DNA from: Candolleomyces eurysporus
Lineage: Eukaryota > Basidiomycota > Agaricomycetes > Agaricales > Psathyrellaceae
Reading direction: 5' to 3'
Assembly (NCBI GenBank): GCA_027579435.1
Contig: JANBPK010000881.1
Coordinates: 1 to 64,000, forward strand
Length of the DNA: 64,000 nt
Shown: positions 23,407 through 35,539 of the stretch, one piece after another
Layout: each line of letters starts with the position of its first letter
How positions within the stretch are numbered: position 1 is the stretch's first letter
Position numbers and translations under genes: made by a program
Notes under the pieces: generated by a model
Database searches by the model: none
Told to the model about the DNA's origin: nothing
What the model saw: only the letters and a program-made list of their open reading frames with translations

Positions 23407-24639
23407 ATGATCCTCTCATCACGAGCGGCTCTCGGCTTCATCTCCGTGCTTCCCTGGATCTCGCTTGCATTAGCTGCGTTGAGCAGTCCTTCTGTTGCTG
23501 GCGCCCTTACCAAGAACTGTACTAAAGGATGGCGACACTCAGGTACCACAACAGGCAAGAATGTCACTATTGCGGGAGTGTCGACATACCTCGTGGAGCC
23601 TACTCATCATAGTGGAACGAAGAAAGTTATCCTCTTCTACTCGGATGTGTTCGGTAGCTTCTTCATCAACAATCAGCTCCTCCAAGATTACTTTGCATCA
23701 CAAGGTGCCCTACGCTCTCAGACTCATCTTCGAAATTCATGCTCACCGCATTGACTGAATAGGGTATTACGTTCTGGGACCGGACTACTTTTTCGGGGAT
23801 TCAATCGGTCTTCATGTGGACAAAGATCTTCAGCCTATCGATCCCAACTTCAATCTCACAGCATGGGTCGAGAAATCTAGAAGGCAAGCTGCCCAGGCCG
23901 TCCCACCCTGGAACCAGGCTGTCAGGGAGCGATACGGTGGGTCGCACGCTGACGTATTTAGAAGTCCACCTGACCTAGGCACCCGTAGGCAAAAATGCCA
24001 AGTACAATGCCGTTGGTGAGCTCGATTCTAACGACAATTCAGGATATCGCGATAGTTACGGTCCACCGGTTCCCAGGTTATTGCTTTGGTGCAATGTACG
24101 CGATGAACATTGGAGCCACGGATGACGTTGTCGCTAGTGAGTAAACACTGTATTAAAACAAAGTTGGTCATTAACGGCTCGCGCCAGCTGCCTTCGCCCA
24201 CCCAGCGGAACTAACTGAATCTCACTTCACAAGTCTTACCAGTGAGTCCTCACATATCCGATAAGAGTACCTTGACGCTAATCTCTTCAATACAGAGCCC
24301 CTTTTGATGTCTTGCTCTGGTGGGCTCTACTCCTCTACTTTTTGAAGAATCTTGTGTTAATTCATTTCACTGTATGCAGAAATCGACCAGACCTTCCCAA
24401 CGGCGGACCGGAATCGAGCAGTTGACCTCCTCACGGAGAATAAGAAGATGTATCACTACCAGGTGTTCTCAGGCGTAGTACACGGGTTTGCAACTAGGTC
24501 AAATCCTAACGATTCCAATGCTGGTGAGTGCCAGAGCCATCGGGAGCGATGATCTTTCCCTGATAATTCCGCCAAAGTGTGGGCCATGCACCACTCTGCT
24601 AAAAGTGTCGCTGGATGGTTCGATCGCTTCAGTGATTAG
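23407..24639 (+). CDS. Secreted dienelactone hydrolase family protein (alpha/beta hydrolase)
   Basis: Eight exons: 23407-23704, 23763-23936, 23989-24015, 24077-24136, 24188-24241, 24296-24319, 24380-24523 and 24578-24639. They give 280 residues. A hydrophobic N-terminus with an Ala/Ser region (about residues 1-32) suggests a signal peptide. The Cys-Asp-His triad of dienelactone hydrolases is visible: Cys169 in GYCFGA, Asp215 in EIDQTF and His247 in VVHGFATR. The family hydrolyses dienelactones in aromatic-ring catabolism, and many fungal members have unknown ester substrates. Every intron interrupts a codon after its first base (phase 1), and exons 3 and 6 are only 27 and 24 nt. The protein ends at VAGWFDRFSD, a typical family end. 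Neighbours are unrelated. Confidence 0.9.
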
Positions 24640-25304
24640 TACGAGTTGTCCCATTACCTCAAGGCTATGCTGGTCAATTAATGAGGCATCATCCTCAGAT
24701 CCGGCGGTGGTGGCTATTTTGAAGTTGAATCTCATGCTTCGATTTCCTATTCACATTTCGATCTCATTTCTCAATTTGGCAAGTTGTATCAATGTGAAGA
24801 GCACTCTTCATTCAATGTCCCCCAGTAAATAGAGGGATGAACGCCGAAACCTCAGAATCATTGTCAACGAGAATGTGTATATAAAACGCTCAGTTAGGAC
24901 TTGGACACACGCATATCGCCACAGGCTCACCCGCGACCTTCTCTCGTCTAGATCGGTGATTCGCACACATCGTTTTTATCAGCTCTTTAGCATATACTTA
25001 AGGATATGGCGCTGGGAAGAAATTATCTTTTGCTCATACTGTAAATCCCCAGAACCTGGGGTTCAGGAATTGCACCAAGTCCAGTAATTCATACTACTAC
25101 TACGACAAGCACACCGGTGACCCTCGCGTAGGCGTAAGTACGGCTAATGGCCTTTGAACTCAAATGGAGGGGCTGAAACCACCGCGACTAACGGGAATGT
25201 ACAATTGATACTGATATACATTCTACATTGTAGACAATTCCAATGCGCAGGAGTAATTTAATAAAATTTTGGTGGACGTAGCCACAAATGGAAGAGAAGA
25301 TCGT
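24640..25304. other. No gene seen
   Basis: Intergenic sequence between convergent genes: the plus-strand hydrolase ends at 24639 and the minus-strand F-box gene at 25305. It presumably holds both 3' ends. Nothing else is recognised. Confidence 0.5.
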
Positions 25305-27106
25305 TCAAGAACCAGGAACACGGGATGACAATTTCAATCTCATTTCCCTGTACATAAGGCGGAGTTGCTCAATCCAGGGCCAAAAATCCCGGCACTTCGA
25401 ATTGGGATGAAGGCTGATTGAAACCAGCCTGGGGAACAGCATGTCGATGTACTGCGCGATGATTTGATACTGGTGAAGGGAGATATGACTGGATTTTTCT
25501 GGATCTCGAGTATCACAGAGTTCAAGGTGGACGAGGTTGCTGCGCTCAGGACCCAAAGGACCTGATGAAATGAGCTTGGTAATGTGTTGAAGGATAGGTG
25601 GGTGGAGCTCGGAATGGATGGGGATTCCGATCCTTTGAAGTGTTGGAGCCTTCTGGGCTATCTGGGTGAGGGAGGACAAATCGGGTGGTTTGCCTGTCCA
25701 CCCAGGTGGGAGGACCAGCGAGCGTAATAGATGTTGTGAGGCGTGCAATTGAAAGCCGCCAACTGTGTCCAGCAGCTTCCCAAAGAACGAATCGTCGGTT
25801 TCCTCGAGCCTTTCAATGTTGATGGTCACGTCCTCAAGGCGAACAGCCTTGAAGAAATTAAGGATCGCAGAACCGAGAATTCCTGTGCTCGACTGGTTAC
25901 TTTGCAAAGTCACACGTTTCAAAGTTCTCGTAGAGAGGAGAGTTCTTCCAACTTCTTCAAGCGTGGACCAGGTACCTGGTTGGCTAAATGTTAGTGTTAG
26001 CGACACGAGTGAGCGGACTACAGCAGGAACCAGCAATTGTGAAGCGCGACTTTGTTCTTGCATCCATCCGACCATGTTCAGCTCCTCCAACAGCGATAGG
26101 TGACGCAGGCTTGAGGCTGGGATTCTTGACGCCGAATCAGGGCCCGGAAGGTGTAACGTCAAATTTTGGAGATGGATTAGCCCATTTAACAGGGACCCCA
26201 GATCCCTGAACGGTGTTACACCGAAGAAATGACTCTCGGGTGAGTGAAGACTGAGAGTTCGCAGCTCCTTGAAGAGACCTAATGTCGCCCAGGGGCCTCC
26301 TCCAGAAAGCCCGGCCTTGTCGTGTTTCAGGGCGAGGTGCTTCAGCGAGCTCGAAGCTCGGGAAGCCAGAGTGGGCAGAAACACCTTGTGGCACCACGCC
26401 GTCTCCAAAATGGGACCCTGAACTTCGACCGCACTGAGCGATGAGCAAGGAAGGAGTATCAGTAAAGGGAGCGCGATGGAAGAGGAGGTGATCGGCGATG
26501 AAAGAATGATCAATTCAAGCCTCGGGAGAAGAGGCGTGCCGCCCAGCTGTTGGGAGAGGAGGAGTTGGATGCTTGGATCGATGGGAGCATCCTTTCCGAC
26601 AATGGCCATTCGTTGGGAGATCTCCAAAGTTCGAACGCGTTCGGCGTACTTGAAGAACGATGGTTTGAGTTGATCTCCATGAATATGAATATTTGAAACA
26701 GTCTGGCGAAGTCATTGATCAGTCTTAACCATTGAACCGTGGCCGATGAGTTTATTCGAAAGCTCACGTAGACGCCATCAACCAAGTGTACACTGTCAAT
26801 CAGGAGGATCAACGGAATGAGGGATCCCAAGCATTTCCAGAGACAGTCTAATGCTGGATCCCGAAAGGCGACTGACACACGAGCGATTGCAAGCAACCGC
26901 TTCCTTCCCTCAGCGATGGTTGCCCCATCTGCGTCGCGATCGTCGAGGGGGATGATGTTGCTGAATATCCTATTCAAGAGGGTATAGTTGCTGAGCACCT
27001 CCTTGACAGGTGGCAAACGTAGGGGAGTTGCTGGAGGCCCAGGATCGGTGATGATATAATCCGATGGCGCTGTCGCAAGGGCGTCATCTCGAGGGAGGGT
27101 AGACAT
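25305..27106 (-). CDS. F-box protein with leucine-rich C-terminal part, family member 1
   Basis: Two exons (26768-27106 and 25305-26702), phase-0 intron of 65 nt, 578 residues. Residues about 28-52 (LPPVKEVLSNYTLLNRIFSN) followed by LLAIARVSVAFRDPALDCLW are the F-box-like region common in Agaricomycetes, expected to bind Skp1 in an SCF ubiquitin ligase. The rest is leucine-rich with irregular repeats (LRTLSLHSPE, LQNLTLHLPG, LRHLSLLEEL), expected to bind a target. The C-terminal block YQIIAQYIDMLFPRLVSISL with DFWPWIEQLRLMYREMRL is conserved in all five members in this window. The intron position is the same in all five. No frame breaks. Confidence 0.85.
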
Positions 27107-27979
27107 CGTGAGTCAAGATGAAGCGGTGGAGGGAAATTGGAAAGAGTGTCGCAAGCAGCCGAATCCTGCCCTTAATGGATAGACTCCTCGTGTTGATGGC
27201 GGAAGACCGTTACAACAATCAGCTGACCATTCCGGAGAACGATTAGCGCCTTGCGCATTCGGACCTGGAATACCGTCAATGTTCAAGGGGGTTTGCCAAG
27301 TCAAAATCTTGGAGTCGTTGCCGGAGACCTGCCTTGGATCGATGATAGCGGCCAATCCTGAAGAATAATTGAGGGGTATCCACCAAACGGGGTTGGCAAC
27401 ATAGCGTTTCCTCCGAAGCGCTCCTGTATTCATCGGGTTTGCTCAGGCAGCTACGCCTCCCTTTCTGTCGGTGTTCATGCTCCAGCTGAGATACTTTCTA
27501 CCGATAAGTTGCTATCTGTGAAGTTCTCTTTGTCTCTCCAAAGGCATCACTTGAATGTATTCATAGCCCCAAACCGATATCCACTGCGGTCGTTTATCCT
27601 ATCAAAGTAACTTTGCCTTCCCCCCAGTCGCCACCATGTGGAGGAATCATTAGATTGCGTTGAAATGATGGACCTATAGCCGGCTTCTTAGATTCGACTC
27701 AATCATTTCGTTGGCTTTTTGCCCAGGATGTTTTCTTGTCCATTCATCATCGAGTTTCCATACGATCCACTGCCAATCCACTATAGGTTCACCCACCCGA
27801 TTTCCCCTCTCTCCATTCTCAAAACTATGAAGTCAATATTGCAATCCACAAGCCCGAAGCTCAATTTCTACGACCTCTTCCACGGTACCTCCCATCTTCT
27901 CCTCCCACTCATCCAGACATTCAAACCCAGTTATTCTTTGCCCCAGTTCTCCACTTCTTCGCCGGTTCCAGCCTCATCA
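27107..27979. other. No gene seen
   Basis: Upstream region of the F-box gene. A minus-strand frame at 27113-27433 has no recognisable features. The long plus-strand frame beginning at 27719 lies antisense to a SET relic and is not called. Confidence 0.45.
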
Positions 27980-29140
27980 CATCCCACACAACCCCGTTTC
28001 CCGTCTCCTTCGTCTTCAATCAACTATTCACTTGCTGATAAAACCTATGCAATATCTCATGGAACGGAAATTGCCCTGCCTCCTCCTAATCCAGGCCTCC
28101 TCCTCCATCCGTCTCTTCGTCTCCAACACCAGTTTGAAAACGCTCTTTGTGAGATCAGGATCTTTGAACCAGATGTTCATAGATTGGGAACGCCATTCCT
28201 GGGTCAACAAGCGAGAAAATTGGCTGAGCTCATCGAACTTGGGCATAGCGTTGACACAGGGTCGGCACCTACACTCGAATCTGTAGGATGCGAGAGCGTT
28301 TTGACGTTGAGCTTTGATATCGGTGGCGGGGAGTAGGCGACGTGGATCTGCTGGTAGGAGCTGAGTAGGAGCATTTCTTGATACCTCGAACTGCAGCGAA
28401 GCGAATCCCGAGTCGACGTCCAAGGTTACGCGGCCTAAGGTGTACGATTCGAAAGGATGAGAAGAGTGAGCACGATATCGTTTGAAATGATTGTGAACTG
28501 GGAGGAAAAGAACGCTACTCACCTTTGATTGAACCGACTCCCAATCCTCTCGATAGCTCAACGTCCCATGGCAAAAGTCGTTATCAATTCCGGGGATCCC
28601 CTTACCAAACTCAATCCCGAATCCGTTTGTCCTGGTGATCCCACAAGTAGACTCATTCCCGTCACATGCAAATCAACCAACCACAAGAACCAGTTCTTCG
28701 CGTCCTTCATCATCTGGTGGTAGCCCATACGCTGAAAGAAAGGCTCTGTTTTTCCATCAAAATCTGCGCAAAATGGCTATCCGACGGCTCTTCCAACGTC
28801 CTATTGGAGACTTGGTCGGCGAAGAGGCCTCTTGAGCATGTAGACGAGATACGGAAGAGGACAAGTTCGAGACTTCGGATCACCTGAGTCCCGGGACCAT
28901 CCACCCCGGATCCACCGACGATTTTGTTGGGGATTGAAGCCGGGGAGAAGTAAAGGAAACCCGTTGTTTGGGGAGTAATTGGTTTTCGTCATAGGCATGG
29001 TCATCCAGGTGGGTGCGGCCATCTGGGTTGCTCTGGGATTCTTCCATAGGGGATCGTGAAACGTATGTCGATGACACTTCAGGCTCCATCACTTCCCCAA
29101 TTTCGATGGGCAGGGACTTTTTCAACTGGACATTTACTAT
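27980..29140 (-). pseudogene. SET-domain gene relic, C-terminal two thirds
   Basis: The minus strand matches the SET genes at 51761 and 54842 piece by piece: LPIEIGEVMEPE near 29120, SNPDGRTHLDDHAYDENQLLPK (degraded counterpart of the DPDGHTIWMTSPATKAKYY segment) near 29000, then RFECRCRPCVNAMPKFDELSQF (post-SET cysteines) and DPDLTKSVFKLVLETKRRMEEEA near 28200. Several frameshifts and stops interrupt it. The N-terminal third is not found upstream on this strand. It appears inverted at 29300-29865. Confidence 0.75.
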
Positions 29141-29299
29141 ACGTAGTCGTCCATATCGTCGGGAGCTGGGAAGCGGTATGTGAATGCATGCGAGAGTCCA
29201 GAGGTCTTCGATGTCGAGATATCATAATGCACTCACATTCTTCCTCCTCGACGCTTCGAAAGGGCATTTTGGTTGTCCTCCTCGGTTCATTCTGAATAG

Positions 29300-29865
29300 C
29301 TTGGGTGGATTGAGCAACAAATTCTTGAGCGTTGCATATTTCAAGGAAAGGTGAGCAGCTTCAGCAGGAGACAAACAGCGGGATAAAGTCGAACCCTTTG
29401 CACTGACTGTTTTCCTTTTCCAACAGTGTACCTCGCTCTAAGGTGGGGAAGACGCTTGAAGGTCCACACGACTTTGGCACTATGCTCCATGAGTGGAAGA
29501 GATGCGTCGAAAGGTACGAGGAGGTCATAGAGTTGATTGTTCCCACTGGACTTTTGAAGATGGTGTCGGGAACACATTTGGGGCAGTTGTCTCTGGAATG
29601 TACTATCGGCTCCCCAGTAATCTCCCTGCGGATGCGGAAAGTGCCGCTACCGATCATTTCGAAAGTGCCATGTTTTTAATGAGGGAGTGAAGGCTTTGAA
29701 GGCAGTGCTGAAATGGGAGAAGGGCGACTTGACGCCGAGGAGGAGGTTGAAGAAGCATGGCGCCCCACTGTGGGGCGCCATGCTTCGCGCTATGCTTCTG
29801 ATCTTTTGGACATACGCGGTTATCCTATTGAGCGAGGGAGGGAGAGTCAGCAATATCTTTCAAAG
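29300..29865 (+). pseudogene. SET-gene N-terminal fragment, opposite orientation
   Basis: The plus strand reads KTLEGPHDFGTMLHEWKRCVE at 29449, matching LESPHDFGIMLQEWKKCI of the intact SET genes. In the next frame it reads EDGVGNTFGAVVSGMYYRLPS and FESAMFLMRE, matching the DDGILGSLIFGNMLVAIYRLAS and MLFFENVRR region, followed by an acidic stretch. A frameshift and stops separate the pieces. This is the N-terminal third of the same gene whose C-terminal part lies head-to-head on the minus strand, so a local inversion or two independent insertions broke the copy. Confidence 0.65.
29752..29786. repeat. Perfect palindrome, 17-bp arms, 1-nt loop
   Basis: GAAGCATGGCGCCCCAC is followed by one T and its exact reverse complement. 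It lies inside the inverted SET-gene fragment. Such a structure would extrude as a hairpin and may be linked to the rearrangement. Confidence 0.75.
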
Positions 29866-29899
29866 AAAGAGCGCGCTATGTAAAGCCAATCACCTTTGA

Positions 29900-30956
29900 A
29901 TTGACAATATGTGGTGATGGTATGAGAGTGAGGCGCCCTCGATTTCGGATTTGGACTGGGCGTGGGAGCAGCGCGTCCACCCATTTTTACCCTCAACCAC
30001 GACAACCTCATTGTCAATCGTCACCAGAAAGGCTCAAATTAAGGATGACCTAGTAATAGAGGTGAAAATTGGGCGATTGTCTCAGAGATCCATCGAGCAG
30101 TGAGCTATGAACGGTTCGCGTACCAAACTGGCATACTAGGACTAGGGATTCTTCGCCATGCTAGAACCATATGCCCTTCAATCTCTTCGGTGCAGGGGCT
30201 AAGAGCCACCTATGCAGAGAAAATCGACCCAAAGGAGCCTCTCACGCGTGATATGTTTTCGCCGTAGACGACTAGCAAGTGCGGTGTTGGTAATGTCGTC
30301 GCAGCCGCATTTCTCGACCTGGGTCTCAGCACCCCTCTATCCGCGAATAATTGAAGGGCTTGTGAGAACGGTGTAGTTTTTCCTCAGATAGTCACCTACA
30401 GGACCACGAGTCTTACCTATCTTTCGAAACCCTTTGGAGCCTCCATCGAGTTCCATAAAGTGTGTATGGTACGTGCCCCTTCCTCCCGATATTATCTCAG
30501 ATGCTTGGTCGCTCTTGGTTTCTGGGACGCCTTCAGTACGGTGTTGCTCCTTCTAGGCGTAGAATAGTAAATCTCGCGCATGCAAAGGCTCTATTCTACC
30601 CTCGTGAACCCCATATCGCGCCCTAGTAAAGCAAGGGCACATGGATCGAGGATGTACTGTGTGCTTTCGCTCTGTCAGCGTGTGCCTTTTGCATGATGAA
30701 ACCCTCGTTTCGCTTTTAGTGACTAGAAAAGTCGTCCATGTGAAAATGGCACTCGGTTGAACGGATCGTGTTGTATCGGTATCTAATGATGTACATTCAG
30801 ATGTAGATGCTAATAAACATTGGATCACAGCGTAGACATTCGAAGCGCTCCAAACTAATAATACAGTCTGGCGAGGCGGTCACATTGAGCCACGCTACAT
30901 CAAAGTTCAGACAAAAGTAGATTCCATGGTTGAAAGAAGAGGAAGGAAAAGACCGT
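29900..30956. other. No gene seen
   Basis: Only short frames. No resemblance to neighbouring families could be supported, and no repeat or RNA gene was recognised. Confidence 0.45.
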
Positions 30957-32824
30957 TCAAGAACTCGTACTACGAGCGAACCTGGATGACAGCAACCTCA
31001 TCTCCTTGTGTATGAGGCGTACTTGCTCAACCGAGATCCAAAAGTCCTTGCATTTCGAAGTCGGATGAAGGCTAATCGAAATTAACCTGGGAAACAGTTT
31101 GTCGATGTACTGCGCAATGATTTGATACTGGTAAGGGGAGATGCGACCCGGGCATTCTGGATCCCGAGCGTCGCATAGTTCAAGGTGAAGGAGATTGCTG
31201 CTCTCAGGGCCCAAAGGACCCGAGGAGACGAATTCCGTGATGTGCTGATAGGTAGTCGGGTGGAGGTCGGACGTGATGGGGATCCCAATTCTTCGAAGAG
31301 TCGGCGCCTTCTGGGCGATTCGGGCGAGAGATTTCAAGTCGATTGAGTAGCCTCCCCAGTTAGGAGGGAGGATCAAGGAATGAACTAGACGTTGTGGACC
31401 CTGCCGATCTGCCCCCTGCTTTTTGGATTGAACGACGCCAACACCGAGTTTATCCAACAATCTACCAAAGAAGTCAGGCGTGACGCCGCCATAACTATAA
31501 AGCTCGTCAATGTTGACGACAAATTCGTCAGGGTGGACGCGGTCAAGAAACTGCAGGATCGCAGAACTGTAAACCTTTGTGCCCGGCTTCGTACTTTGCA
31601 AGACCACACGTCTCAAATCGGTGCACTTGCCGAGAGCATCTCCAACATATTCCAGCTTTTCCCATGGATCCGATCGGTTTGATGTGAGTGTTACTGAAGT
31701 GAGTGAGCGGACCACAACGGGAACCAGCAGTTGCGAGGCATGGCTCCCCGACAAGTATGATGCGCGCACGTCCTCCAATAAGGACAGGTGCTGTAGACTC
31801 GAGACGTATTTGGAGGTTCCAGGAGGTCCCGAACTGGGGGATCGAGTTAACCTTCCTAACGCGGAATCAGTGAGGTCGCTAATCTCAAGGTTCAGGCTCG
31901 AGAGATGGGTCAACCGATTCAGCAACAGCCAGAGGCTCCCGCTCGGCGGGTTCAACCGACTCTCGGGTAGACAGATACTGAGAGCCTCCAGCGCGGTGAG
32001 CTTGAGAACCGTGTCCCAGAGACCTCCAAAAGGAACCTGGGTTTTGTCGTGCTTCAAAACAAGGCGCTTCAGCGAGTTCGAAGCTCGGGAAGCCAGAGTC
32101 TGCAGGAACACATTGTGGCACCACTCCGTCTCTAAAATCGGTCCTTGAACCTCGACCGCATGCAGCGACGAGCAAGGAAGGATCATCGGTAAAGGGAGAG
32201 TGGTGGAAGAGGGAGAGGTCGGCAATGACAGCACGATCGACTCCAAACTCGGCAGAAGGGGCGCGCCACCTAGCTGCTGGGAGAGGAGGAGGTATATGTT
32301 CGGATCAATGGGGGCATCCTTGTGGACAATGGCCATTCGCTCGGAAATCTCCAGCGTCTGAACGCGTTCTGCGCACTTGAAGAACGACGGTCCGAGTTGG
32401 TCAGCTTGAATATCTGCAATATTCTGGAGAGGACATTGATCAGCTATAATCATTGACCGGCGACCGATTAGGTTGATAGAGAACTCACGTAGACGCCATC
32501 CACCAAGGACACACCGTCGATCAGGAGCAGCAAGGGAACGAGGGATCCCAAGCACTTCCAGAGACAGTCTAACGCTGGATCACGGAATGTACTACATACA
32601 CGGGCGATCGCAAGCAATCGCTTCCTTCCTGCAGCGATGGCTGCCCGATTGGCGTCACGGTCGTCGAAGGGGATGATGTTGCTGAATATCCTAGTCAAAA
32701 GGGTGTAGTTACTGAGCACCTCCTTGACAGGTGGCAGACGTAGGGGAGGTGCTGGAGGCCCGGGGTCAATGATACAATCCGATTGCACCATCGCCACGGC
32801 GTTGTCTTGAGGAAGGGAAGACAT
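30957..32824 (-). CDS. F-box protein with leucine-rich C-terminal part, family member 2
   Basis: Two exons (32489-32824 and 30957-32423), 600 residues, with the intron at the same place as in the other members. F-box-like LPPVKEVLSNYTLLTRIFSN is followed by LLAIARVCSTFRDPALDCLW. The leucine-rich region includes LTALEALSICLPE, LSSLNLEISDLT and LQHLSLLEDV. The conserved end is YQIIAQYIDKLFPRLISISL with DFWISVEQVRLIHKEMRL. It is the longest member because of extra sequence around residue 430 (a charged KKQGADRQG loop). No frame breaks. The protein is probably an SCF substrate receptor; the target is unknown. Confidence 0.85.
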
Positions 32825-32949
32825 TGTGAGTCAAGATGGAGAGATGAGAGACCGAAAGCAAAGGGTGGTGCACCGTGTTCTTATTTACCGACACGTTCAG
32901 ATAGATTCGACGTCCTCGTGTTGATGGCATAAGGCCCGTTGTACACACA

Positions 32950-32983
32950 CAGTGGTCAGCGGGCCACTCCAGCGCCATATATG
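32950..32983 (-). promoter_or_regulatory. F-box promoter block: TATA box and GCTGACCACTG element
   Basis: On the minus strand CATATATGG is followed about 15 bases later by GCTGACCACTG. The same pair in the same order lies upstream of three other F-box genes (35130-35171, 49193-49221, 60219-60246). It sits about 125-160 bases before the start codon of member 2. Confidence 0.5.
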
Positions 32984-33187
32984 TTTGAATCAGCCAACAC
33001 GGAGCCGCGGCCGTTGAGCCATGACAGAGAGCCAAAAGGTGGCAAGCTCTTCGAGATTCCACCGGAGTGCAGCATAGACAGTTCTGATATAATTGAATTC
33101 TCGTGGACGCAGTCACATCAAACTATAATACGTCAAAGGTCGAACAAAAACAGATTCCACAAATGAAAGAGAGATATAAAAGACCGT

Positions 33188-34989
33188 TCAACCACTGGTA
33201 CCGCGAGCGAGACAGGACGACAACTTCAACCTCATTTCCTTGTACATGAGACGCACTTGCTCAATCGAGAGCCAAAAATCTTTGCACTTCGAATCCGGAT
33301 GAAGTTTGATCGAAACCAACCTAGGAAATAGTTTGTCGATATACTGTGCGATGATTTGATACTGGTGAGGGGAGATATGACTGGACTTCTCTGGATCGCG
33401 ACTGTCGCATAGTTCGAGGTGAAGGAGGTCGCTCCTCTGGGTCCCCAGAGGAGCTGACTCGGAGGAGATAAAAGAGGTGATGTGTTTAAGAACAGATGGG
33501 TGGAGATCAGAATGAATGGCGATCCCGATTCTTTGAAGCGTTGGGACCTTTGGGGTGATTTGTGTGAGGGACGCCAGGTCGGGTGTGTGGCCTCTCCATA
33601 TAGCTGGGAGGATTATCGAGCGTAGATATTGTAAAGCTTGACCTTGAAGGCCGCCAGATCCACCTAGCAATCTCCCAAAGAAGTTGCTAGTCACCTCGAG
33701 CACTTCAATGTTGACGACGAGTTCTTCAAGTCGAAGATCCCGAAGGAAAGCCAGGAGCTCAGAGCCGGCAATCCACGTGCTCGGCTGGCCACTTTGTAAG
33801 GTCACACGTCTCAAAGCTGTGCAGTCGCGAAGAGCGTGGCTCACATATCCTAAGCTGCGCCAGGATCCTGTTTGGCTAAATGTTAGTGTTAGCGATACAA
33901 GTGAGTGGACTACAGCAGGAGACAGGAAAGCCAAAGCGCGACTACGTTTCTCCCATCCATCGGTCAACCCCTCCAACAAGGATAGGTGCTGCAGGCTTAG
34001 GAAATTCAAGGATCCTGACCCCCAAAAAACGTTTTGAAGATGTAATGTCAGGTTCTGGAGATGGATCAACTGATTCAACAGGCCGTTCGGCATTATGCTG
34101 TAGGATTGACTGTCGGGCGAGTAGAGACCGAGAGTTTGCAGCTCCCTGAAGTTCTCCAATACATTAGAATTCCAGAGGCCTTTTCCAGAGAACCCTTCTT
34201 TATCGTGCTTCAAAGCGAGGTGTCTCAGCGAGCTAGAAGCTCTGGAAGCCAGCGCAGGCAGAAACACCCTGTGGCACCACGCTGTCTCCAAAATTGGACC
34301 TTGAACTTCGACTGCACTGAGCGACGAGCAAGGGAGGAGCATCAATAAAGGGAGTGTGGTGGAAGAGGAGGTGGTCGGCGATGAAAGCACGATCGACTCA
34401 AGCCTCGGGAGAAGGGGGCTGCCGCCCAAGTGCTGGGAAAGGAGGAAGTAGATGTTTGGATCGATGGGAGCGTCGTTTGAGACAATGGCCATCCGTTCGG
34501 ATATCTCCAAAGCTCGAACGCGTTCGGCGTACTTGAAGAACGATGGTTGGAGTTGATCGCCATGAATATGAATATCTGAGATAGTCTGGAGACGTTATGC
34601 CTCAGCTTTAACCGTTGAATCATGGCCGATGAGGTTATTAGAAAGCTCACGTAGACTCCGTCAATTAAACGTACACAACCGATCAGGAGGATCAAGGGAA
34701 CAAGGGATCCCAAGCACTTCCAGAGACGGTCTAAAGCTGGATCCCGGAAGTGGGTAGATACGTTCGCGATCGCAAACAATTGCCTCCTTTCCTTAGCGAT
34801 GGTTGCCTGATCTGCATCCCGATCGTCGAGGGGGATGATGTTGCTGAATATCCTCGTCAAAAGGGTATAGTTACTGAGCACCTCTTCGACTGGTGGCAAA
34901 CGTAGGGGAGATGCTGGAGGTCCGGGGTCAGCGGTGCCATAATCGGATGGTGCTGTCGCCAGGGCATCGGCTTGAGGGAGGTTAGACAT
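33188..34989 (-). CDS. F-box protein with leucine-rich C-terminal part, family member 3
   Basis: Two exons (34651-34989 and 33188-34585), 578 residues, phase-0 intron. The F-box-like region is LPPVEEVLSNYTLLTRIFSN, then LFAIANVSTHFRDPALDRLW. Leucine-rich segments include LQTLGLYSPDSQ, LQNLTLHLQN and LQHLSLLEGL. The end is YQIIAQYIDKLFPRLVSIKL with DFWLSIEQVRLMYKEMRL. Its sequence is closest to member 1, from which it is separated by member 2 and the SET relics. The start was set at the internal ATG (34987-34989) because it aligns with the other members; an in-frame upstream ATG would add 17 residues. Confidence 0.85.
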
Positions 34990-35129
34990 CGTAAAGTCAA
35001 GATGGAGAGGTGGGAGACCGAAAAAGAAAGGGTCTCGCAAACAGTAACAACACCGCGTTCTTATGGATCAGCGCAGCTAGATGGACTCGACGCCCTCGTG
35101 TTGATGTTAAAAAGCCCATTGCACACACA

Positions 35130-35171
35130 CAATGGTCAGCAGGGCATTCCAGGAAATTCGTGCCATATATG
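35130..35171 (-). promoter_or_regulatory. F-box promoter block: TATA box and GCTGACCATTG element
   Basis: Minus-strand CATATATGG followed by GCTGACCATTG, matching the blocks before the other F-box genes. It lies about 140-180 bases before the member 3 start codon. Confidence 0.5.
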
Positions 35172-35539
35172 TCAGATCAGCCAACGGAACCGTCGACTCC
35201 CATGACAGAGGCCGAAAGGTAGCTAGCTCTTCAGGGTTTTAAATTAGCCCGGGTTGGCGAGGCTGATTGAATCACTTCATCAATATTGTACTCAAACCCT
35301 TCTTTACAAAGTGCCTCGCTTCAAACTACTTCGAATTGACATCCATACCTGGGCTTCAGTCACAGACTGAGATCCGCTGCTTACGATCCAGGTTCCTCAG
35401 AAAACGCTCAAGCCGAGGGTGCGAAATGGGGCGATATCATGATGTGCGACTTGATAATCTACACACCTATTTGATGTCTAAAGACAATTCCCAGTGTCCA
35501 TCGACACACGATCATTCTCAATACATAATTTTCTTCCCA

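Noticed and set aside
27719..28336. Plus-strand frame of 205 codons
   Set aside because: Lies antisense to the SET relic, has no domain, and its opposite strand shows clear homology to the intact SET genes.
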